A DNA stretch of 32,550 nucleotides from a bacterium (lineage in GTDB: Bacteria; Bacillota; Bacilli; Lactobacillales; Streptococcaceae): the NCBI GenBank assembly GCA_905221035.1, contig CAJNBP010000018.1, positions 1 to 32,550 of the forward strand. The letters are read 5' to 3'. The notes under the pieces were generated by a model. That model was not told where the DNA came from. It did not search any database and was given only the letters and a program-made list of their open reading frames with translations. Positions 27,301 to 32,550 of the stretch are shown one piece after another. Each line of letters begins with the position of its first letter. Position 1 is the first letter of the stretch. Both the position numbers and the translations under genes were made by a program.

Positions 27301-30300
27301 AAAAGGAACGCCTGAAGTTGTTTCAGTAAATGGTGATGAAACTGTTAAGACTATTGATACAACAACAGCGGGAAGCTATGTTGTTAAGTATAAAGTTGTA
27401 GATAGTCAAGGAAAAGAATCAGATGTATTAACTCATACAGTTATTGTGAATCTTGATAAACAACCTGCTATCAATGCAGTAGAACAAGCAGCAACTGCAC
27501 AAATTGAAAAAATCAATGGTAACAAAGAAGCAACTCAAGAAGAAAAAGAAGCAGCTATTACAAAAGTAAACAATGACAAGCAAGCAGCTCTTAATGCAAT
27601 TAATGCTGATACTGTTAAAACTCAAGACGCTCTAACTCAAGCGCAAAATACAGGAACAACTGCAATTAGCAATGATAATCCAGAAACAAGCGTAAAAACA
27701 AACGCTAAGAATGTTATTGATCAAGATTTAGCAAGCAAAATTTCAGCAATTGAAGGTCGTCAAGATTTATCAGAAGCAGAGAAAAAAGCAGCGAAAGATA
27801 AAGCTACAGAGAAAGCAAACGAAGCGAAAACTGCTATTGAAAATGCGACAACAACAGCTGAAGTAGAAACAGCTAAAGGTAACGGAACTACAGCAATCAA
27901 CGGCGTTACACCAGTAGCAAAAGAGTCAGCTAAACAAGCCATTAATGATGAATTAACAACTAAAAATAATGAAATTGAAGGTCGTCAAGACTTAAGCCAA
28001 GCAGAAAAAACTGCAGCTAAGGCAGAAGCTAAGAAATTAGCAGATACACAATTAGCTGAAATTGCTAAACAACCTGACGCAACGGATACACCAGATGCAG
28101 CAACAACAGCTCAACAAGCAGTAGATGCAGCGAAAACTAAAGGTGTAGCAGACGTTAAAGCAGTAAATCCATTAGCTAAAGATGCAGCTAAGGCAGATAT
28201 CGAAACAGCTCGTCAAAATAAAGTAAACAATATTACTAATAATGATAACTTGTCTCAAGCAGAAAAAGATGCAGCAATTGCTAAAGTTAACAAAGCAGCA
28301 GAAGATGCAACAAATGCAGTAGATGCAGCAACAACAGCAGACGCTCTTACAACAGCTAAAGGCAACGGAACTACAGCAATCGACAATGTTACACCAGTAG
28401 CAAAAGAAGCAGCTAAACAAGCAATCGCAGATGCTTTAAATGGAAAAGATGGTCAAAAAGGAAAACTTCAAGAAATTGAAGAACGTACAGACCTAACTGA
28501 TGAAGAGAAAGCTGCGGCTAAGAAAGATGCTCAAGATAAAGCAAATGCAGAATTAGCGAAAATTAACGCACAACCTGACGCGACTGATACACCAGCTGAG
28601 GCAACAACAGCTCAACAAGCAGTAGATGCAGCAGGAACAAAAGGTGCAGCAGATGTTAAATCTGTAAATCCAACAGCTGTGAAGAAACCAGAAGCTAAAG
28701 CAGCAGTTGAAGCTGCTCGTAAAGCAAAAGAAGATGCAATTAAAGCAGATGCAAACTTAACGCAAGCAGAAAAAGACGTAGCAATTGCGAAAAATAATAA
28801 AGCAGCAGCAGATGCAACTAAAGCAATTGATGCAGCAACAACAGATACAGCAGTAGAACAAGCTAAGACAGTTGGTACTGGAGAAATCACAAAAGTCAAC
28901 CCAGTAGCGAAAGAAAAAGCAAAAGAAGCAATTGCAACTGCATTAACAGCTAAAAATAATGAAATCGATGCTCGTGATGACTTAACACAAGCAGAAAAAG
29001 ACGCAGCAAAAGCAGAAGCTAAAAAATTAGCAGACGCAGAAACAGCAAAAATTACTGCACAACCTGATAATGCAGAAACTGCAGACGCAGCAACAGCAGC
29101 TCAAAAAGCAGTAAATGATGCAAAAGACAAAGGTGTTGGTGATGTAACGGCAGTACATCCAGTAGCAAAAGAACAAGCTAAACAAGCAATTGCAGATGAA
29201 TTAACTAAGAAAGAAGCTGCAATCGATGCTCGTGATGATTTAACGAAAGAAGAAAAAGACGCAGCTAAGAAAGATGCACAAGACAAAGCTAAAGCGGCAA
29301 CAGATGCAATTAATGCTCAACCAGCTATTGTAGATACTGAAGAAAAAGCCACAGCAGCGCAAGGAGCGGTAGATACAGCTAAGAATACTGGAGTATCAGA
29401 AGTTAAAGCTGTAAATCCAACAGCTGTGAAGAAACCAGAAGCTAAACAAGCAGTTGCAGATGCATTAAAAGCAAAAGAAGAAGCAATCGATGGTCGTACA
29501 GATTTAACAGATGCAGAGAAAAAAGCAGCTAAAGACGCAGCAAAAGCTAAAGCTGATGAAGCAACTAAAGCAATTGATGCAGCAACAACAGATACAGACG
29601 TAGCAAATGCTCAAACAGCAGGAACAAATGATATTGCAACAGTAAATCCAGTAGCCAAAGAAGCCGCTAAAAAAGCAGTTGAGAAAGCGTTAGAAGATAA
29701 GAATAGTGAAATTGACAAACGTACGGACTTAACTGATGAAGAAAAAGCTACAGCTAAGAAAGAAGCTCAAGCGAAAGCTAAAGAAGCGACAGATGCAATT
29801 ACAGCACAACCTGATAATGCAGAAACACCAGAAGCGGCACAAACAGCTCAAACAGCAGTAGATACAGCGAAAACTACTGGAGTATCAGAAGTTACAGCAG
29901 TAAATCCAACAGCGGTAACTAAACCAGAAGCTAAAAAAGCAATTGATGAAAAATTAGCAAAACAATTAGAAACAATTGCTAACACTCCAGATGCAACTGA
30001 CGAAGAAAAAGCGGTAGCAACTGAAGCAGCAAAAGAAGCAGCTGAAGCAGCTAAAGCAGAAGTTGACAAAGCAACAACAGATGCAGCAGTTAAAACTGAA
30101 AAAGATAAGGCTGTTGGTGAAGGGGATACTAAAGGTACAATCGATCAAGCAGTTCCTGTTGTAGAAGATAAACCAAATGCACGTAAAGCAATTGATGAAG
30201 AAGCAAAAGCTAAGAAAGCAGCAATCGATGCACGTAATGATTTAACTCCTAAAGCTAAAGAAGCATTAAAAGCTAAAGTAGATAAAGTTGCAGAAAAAGC

Positions 30301-32550
30301 TAAAAAAGCAATTGATGCAGTAACTAGTGTAGAAGATGTAAATACAATTGAAGAAGCAGATAAAGCAGCTATTAAAGCAATTGGAGATATCAATAGACCA
30401 ATCGATAAAGTTCTAGTAAAAGACCCAAGTGCTCTAACAGATGAAGAAAAAGCTAAAATCTTAGAAGAAGTTAAGAAAGTTAACCCTACAGCCACAGAAG
30501 TTAAATATAACGAGAATGGTGATATTGAAGTTACTACAGAAAATGGTAATAAAGGAACGATTAAGCCAGCTAAATTAGTTAAAACTGAGGGGGATTTAGA
30601 TAACGGTAAAGGTGGAAATAATATTCATAAACCACTTGATAAAGTTATCGTAAAAGATCCAAGTGCATTAACAGATGAAGAAAAAGCTAAGATTGTTGCT
30701 AAAGTTGAAGAAGTAAATCCAGATGCTATCGTAACAATAGATGAAAATGGAACAGTTTCTGTGTCTACTCAAGAAGGAAGAACTTCGGCAATTCCAGTCT
30801 CTGAATTGGTAAGAACTCAAAAAGACGTAGCTAAACCAGATGCAGGAAATAGCAAAATCGTTAAACCAGCGGATAAAGTAGTTGGGAACCCAACAAATCC
30901 AGATGATAGGGATAAAGTAGAAGAAAAACTAAGAGAATTAAATCCTGAAGCTAAATCTGTTACTTTTGATGAAAATGGAAATGCAACAGTGACTCTAAAA
31001 GACGGTACTACAGCAACAATTCCAGAAGCTGATTTATTCAAATCAGAAGCTTACTTGACAGAACCAAACGCAGGAAACGACATCGTAAAACCAGCAGATA
31101 AGACTGTAGTATCAAATCCAGATGCTCTAACTCCAGAAGAGAAAAAAGCAATCGAAGATAAAGTTAAAGCAGTAAACCCAGAAGGAACAACTGTAGTAGT
31201 AGACGACAAAGGAAATGCAACAGTAACAACACCAGAAGGGAAAACAGCAGTAATTCCAGCTTCTGACTTAACAAAATCAGCAGAAGATGCAGCAAAACCA
31301 AACGCAGGAAACGACATCGTAAAACCAGCAGATAAGACTGTAGTATCAAATCCAAATGCTCTAACTCCAGAAGAGAAAAAAGCAATCGAAGATAAAGTTA
31401 AAGCAGTAAATCCAGATGCAACTGTAGCAGTAGACGACAAAGGAAACGCAACAGTAACATTAGAAAACGGTAAGACAGCGGTAATTCTAGCAGCAGACTT
31501 AACTAAATCAGCAGAAGAAGCAGCTAAGCCAAACGCAGGAAATGATATCGTAAAACCAGCAGATAAAGTAGTAGTTGATCCAGCAAAAGGAGTAGACGAA
31601 GCAGCTAAGAAAGCAATCGAAGATAAAGTTAAAGCAGTAAACCCAGGTGCAACTGTAGTAGTAGACGACAAAGGCAACGCGACAGTAACAACACCAGAAG
31701 GAAAAACAGCGGTAATTCCAGCGGCAGACTTAACTAAATCAGCAGAAGAAGCAGCAAAACCAAACGCAGGAAATGACATTGTAAAACCAGCGGATAAAGT
31801 AGTAGTTGATCCAGCAAAAGGAGTAGACGAAGCAGCTAAGAAAGCAATCGAAGATAAAGTTAAAGCAGTCAACCCAGGTGCAACTGTAGTAGTAGACGAC
31901 AAAGGAAACGCGACAGTAACAACACCAGAAGGAAAAACAGCAGTAATTCCAGCGGCAGACTTAACTAAATCAGCAGAAGAAGCAGCAAAACCAAACGCAG
32001 GAAATGACATTGTAAAACCAGCGGATAAAGTAGTAGTTGATCCAGCAAAAGGAGTAGACGAAGCAGCTAAGAAAGCAATCGAAGCTAAAGTAGCAGCAGT
32101 CAACCCAGGTGCAACTGTAGTAGTAGACGACAAAGGAAACGCAACAGTCACAACACCTGAAGGAAAAACAGCAGTAATTCCAGCAGCAGACTTAACTAAA
32201 TCACCAGAAGACGCAGCAAAACCAAACGCAGGAAACGACATCGTAAAACCAGCGGATAAAGTAGTAGTTGATCCAGCAAAAGGAGTAGACGAAGCAGCTA
32301 AGAAAGCAATCGAAGCTAACGTTAAAGCAGTCAACCCAGGTGCAACAGTAGTAGTAGACGACAAAGGAAACGCAACAGTCACAACACCTGAAGGAAAAAC
32401 AGCAGTAATTCCAGCAGCAGACTTAACTAAATCACCAGAAGACGCAGCAAAACCAAACGCAGGAAACGACATCGTAAAACCAGCGGATAAAGTAGTAGTT
32501 GATCCAGCAAAAGGAGTAGACGAAGCAGCTAAGAAAGCAATCGAAGCTAA
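24311..32550 (+). CDS. Giant YSIRK-type surface protein with DUF1542-like repeats (3' end outside window)
   Basis: One frame is open from ATG 24311 to the right edge (2746 complete codons, no stop seen). The N-terminus has a YSIRK-type signal (RYSIRKYSFGAAS, then VAVAALFMFLGNGAVSA), which directs secretion at the septum and goes with LPXTG anchoring. After it come: a Pro/Ala-rich part and a FIVAR-like helical segment (residues ~115-185); two related ~240-residue modules (25046-26479); a Big_6-like Ig domain (from ~26482); another Ig/cadherin-like domain ending near 27454; about 12 DUF1542-like repeats; then ~77-residue repeats that continue past the edge. This is the build of a long fibrillar adhesin such as the Ebh/SasC type. 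The ligand is unknown. The start follows AAGGAGA by 10 bases. The sequence is rich in A, and Ala/Lys/Glu/Asp dominate from 27455 on. Confidence 0.9.
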   Translation, partial: MENKSSNSLRREKVTRYSIRKYSFGAASVAVAALFMFLGNGAVSASELNKTGGQLIEKSETNESQVDNESSKPAYLAPAAPVVENTVKPAEGAPVEKPAAEERTAKPAEVTTPALDKTQLKNYISEIESKISAGKYATKTEESVALLTSELASAKSVLESATTQDELNLAYRNLVTTVSSKLKNKPKKEAPKVDTTNGQPTLGKKAENTDKKPDSNSIENTGSNDPRNGKEMDKENAFRADTDTEAPTVEIPYSNDKNVYVYGAEEDGFDIKIKDNSGVIKSATVLRGGNNSFAPVTGEADMLNVQYGYKANIFTTETTASEQSPAVIHYRGLPGGELTEAQLKQAKTTGLTLGWRYVRALDKAGNLLDNVAQGDKSKDRDPGGFNVIVKPQTYKYDIKDLTDSRRITVNDINNVTDADLTTIKSRLQLEYSKTSDDARFVGGTDVSNSSSLIDTVAVSTTEPTKLVVTYKDGSTDTIEKSKVLNVRPKGIIPFSNPATKEIYVYKGEETNLEFGVTDDSGKVKDLRIAQASANIDYSGAARGQVRNEYGLTMTSETNANGIVATTANPATTRITGTVSVPGKPNYVGTLMTRYLVAEDLDGAVFSYPDANKNLDQEGAFKLVVREQTQKYDVQLQGAESNKIAVADVNNLSTEDFEKIKNNIKIIYNTADDARLKDKEGTRHGSLVENASQYIQSITNAGNNIVVTYKDGSTDTIEKTSVLRSAPGPVVTRTQSRKSVLSEDGVLSTDRTLTGTGTPGATIKVSVKDEQDPTQLTTLYDNVTVGADGNWSVDLTHGLYSNITNQDQLYPRKPLSVTQTVNGLESVETKVPVTLGVSEVLPSEASADKASVVAGTKKLVVKVPHDAGIAYIEYNKEGSSRKEIGIKRETATSDWAVKDESLATIDSVTTDGFQDTITLTMKEKIKENLNVSIISNIKEGKYSSVTGWRPIPVTNQAPTITSTNGQTETTVNVGATVNPVDLVTAADHEDDKNATLGTKGTPEVVSVNGDETVKTIDTTTAGSYVVKYKVVDSQGKESDVLTHTVIVNLDKQPAINAVEQAATAQIEKINGNKEATQEEKEAAITKVNNDKQAALNAINADTVKTQDALTQAQNTGTTAISNDNPETSVKTNAKNVIDQDLASKISAIEGRQDLSEAEKKAAKDKATEKANEAKTAIENATTTAEVETAKGNGTTAINGVTPVAKESAKQAINDELTTKNNEIEGRQDLSQAEKTAAKAEAKKLADTQLAEIAKQPDATDTPDAATTAQQAVDAAKTKGVADVKAVNPLAKDAAKADIETARQNKVNNITNNDNLSQAEKDAAIAKVNKAAEDATNAVDAATTADALTTAKGNGTTAIDNVTPVAKEAAKQAIADALNGKDGQKGKLQEIEERTDLTDEEKAAAKKDAQDKANAELAKINAQPDATDTPAEATTAQQAVDAAGTKGAADVKSVNPTAVKKPEAKAAVEAARKAKEDAIKADANLTQAEKDVAIAKNNKAAADATKAIDAATTDTAVEQAKTVGTGEITKVNPVAKEKAKEAIATALTAKNNEIDARDDLTQAEKDAAKAEAKKLADAETAKITAQPDNAETADAATAAQKAVNDAKDKGVGDVTAVHPVAKEQAKQAIADELTKKEAAIDARDDLTKEEKDAAKKDAQDKAKAATDAINAQPAIVDTEEKATAAQGAVDTAKNTGVSEVKAVNPTAVKKPEAKQAVADALKAKEEAIDGRTDLTDAEKKAAKDAAKAKADEATKAIDAATTDTDVANAQTAGTNDIATVNPVAKEAAKKAVEKALEDKNSEIDKRTDLTDEEKATAKKEAQAKAKEATDAITAQPDNAETPEAAQTAQTAVDTAKTTGVSEVTAVNPTAVTKPEAKKAIDEKLAKQLETIANTPDATDEEKAVATEAAKEAAEAAKAEVDKATTDAAVKTEKDKAVGEGDTKGTIDQAVPVVEDKPNARKAIDEEAKAKKAAIDARNDLTPKAKEALKAKVDKVAEKAKKAIDAVTSVEDVNTIEEADKAAIKAIGDINRPIDKVLVKDPSALTDEEKAKILEEVKKVNPTATEVKYNENGDIEVTTENGNKGTIKPAKLVKTEGDLDNGKGGNNIHKPLDKVIVKDPSALTDEEKAKIVAKVEEVNPDAIVTIDENGTVSVSTQEGRTSAIPVSELVRTQKDVAKPDAGNSKIVKPADKVVGNPTNPDDRDKVEEKLRELNPEAKSVTFDENGNATVTLKDGTTATIPEADLFKSEAYLTEPNAGNDIVKPADKTVVSNPDALTPEEKKAIEDKVKAVNPEGTTVVVDDKGNATVTTPEGKTAVIPASDLTKSAEDAAKPNAGNDIVKPADKTVVSNPNALTPEEKKAIEDKVKAVNPDATVAVDDKGNATVTLENGKTAVILAADLTKSAEEAAKPNAGNDIVKPADKVVVDPAKGVDEAAKKAIEDKVKAVNPGATVVVDDKGNATVTTPEGKTAVIPAADLTKSAEEAAKPNAGNDIVKPADKVVVDPAKGVDEAAKKAIEDKVKAVNPGATVVVDDKGNATVTTPEGKTAVIPAADLTKSAEEAAKPNAGNDIVKPADKVVVDPAKGVDEAAKKAIEAKVAAVNPGATVVVDDKGNATVTTPEGKTAVIPAADLTKSPEDAAKPNAGNDIVKPADKVVVDPAKGVDEAAKKAIEANVKAVNPGATVVVDDKGNATVTTPEGKTAVIPAADLTKSPEDAAKPNAGNDIVKPADKVVVDPAKGVDEAAKKAIEA
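25046..26479 (+). repeat. Two related N-terminal modules in the surface protein
   Basis: Two stretches (25046-25773 and about 25774-26479) share an ordered set of motifs: YVYG/YVYKGEE, a DNSG/DDSG strand, a QTYKYD/QTQKYD segment, a DINN/DVNN turn, DDAR, and VVTYKDGSTDTIEK, which is identical in both. The last match is strong at the DNA level too. I read this as an old in-frame duplication of a ~240-residue unit that probably folds as Ig-like domains. No Pfam name is given because I cannot verify one. Confidence 0.65.
27455..30391 (+). repeat. About 12 DUF1542-like helical repeats
   Basis: Residues ~1049-2027 consist of about 12 units with the pattern AK-x-A(I/V), then R-x-DLT-xx-EK-x-A, then A-x-KA-xx-A-xx-A(I/V), then a (V/T)-NP(V/T)A end. 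They match the DUF1542 type of three-helix repeat found in large Gram-positive adhesins. Two length classes are present: short units of ~75 aa with AATT(D/A) in the middle, and long ones of ~87 aa with QPDATDTP or QPDNAET. They mostly alternate. Confidence 0.8.
30392..32550 (+). repeat. C-terminal 77-aa repeats, nearly identical near the edge
   Basis: Nine complete units and part of a tenth start at 30392, 30623, 30851, 31079, 31313, 31544, 31775, 32006, 32237 and 32468. From 31313 on the period is exactly 231 bp. The unit reads DIVKPADK, a variable spacer, KAIE-x-KVKAVNP, then VDDKGNATVT-xx-xGKTAVIP, ending in AKPNAGN. The first three units are diverged; those from 31544 on are almost identical. 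Unit five has AVILAADL where the others have AVIPAADL. The array continues past the window. Confidence 0.85.

Noticed and set aside
31051..32472. Long minus-strand frame (473 codons) rich in Ser, Ala, Phe and Thr
   Set aside because: It is the mirror of the 231-bp repeats of the plus-strand adhesin gene. It has no promoter or ribosome site, and its repeat pattern follows that of the adhesin. Other minus-strand frames from 24820 on are similar shadows.
31079..32550. Regular repeats that might suggest a CRISPR array
   Set aside because: The repeats are 231 bp, in frame and coding, with no short repeat-spacer alternation and no cas genes.

Overview
The window is chromosomal DNA from a Streptococcus of the mitis/pneumoniae group. 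The evidence is two BOX-type repeats, a choline-binding lysozyme (LytC), and a gene order that matches my memory of the pneumococcal chromosome: apt, metA, dnaD, tpiA, lytC, dpr, folA, small ORF, clpX, engB, ridA, rapZ-yvcK-whiA, fnr, cdaA-cdaR-glmM, DUF1149, degV, dapB-cca-ABC-F, mntE. Species cannot be fixed from the sequence alone.

Layout. Positions 1-470 hold no convincing gene but carry a dense series of short perfect hairpins, possibly the 3' end of a mobile-element RNA. Positions 525-7072 hold a methyltransferase, apt, metA-dnaD, tpiA, lytC and dpr, mostly with their own promoters and terminators. Positions 7202-12962 hold folA, a 56-codon membrane ORF, clpX, engB and ridA, then the overlapping trio rapZ-yvcK-whiA. 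A convergent terminator separates whiA from the flavoprotein gene fnr on the minus strand. Positions 14104-17089 are the c-di-AMP/cell-wall operon cdaA-cdaR-glmM. DUF1149 and degV follow, then a ~480-bp array of four hairpin units, then the overlapping dapB-cca-ABC-F operon. mntE (minus strand) closes the housekeeping block.

From 24311 to the right edge one reading frame stays open (at least 2746 codons). It encodes a giant YSIRK-type surface protein: duplicated N-terminal modules, Ig-like domains, about 12 DUF1542-like helical repeats, then at least 9.3 copies of a ~77-aa repeat that become nearly identical towards the edge. Its upstream region has a run of 14 T, a good promoter and a two-stem leader hairpin. 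I read this as an accessory adhesin locus, because I recall mntE being followed by other genes in S. pneumoniae.

Most notable points: (1) the tandem structured array between degV and dapB; (2) the giant adhesin with a possible poly-T expression switch; (3) a DHFR carrying Leu100, Ala92, Asp20 and Gln120, which resembles trimethoprim-resistant pneumococcal alleles; (4) a ClpX with Asn in place of the usual Lys just after Walker B. I did not find a clear new defence or enzymatic system.
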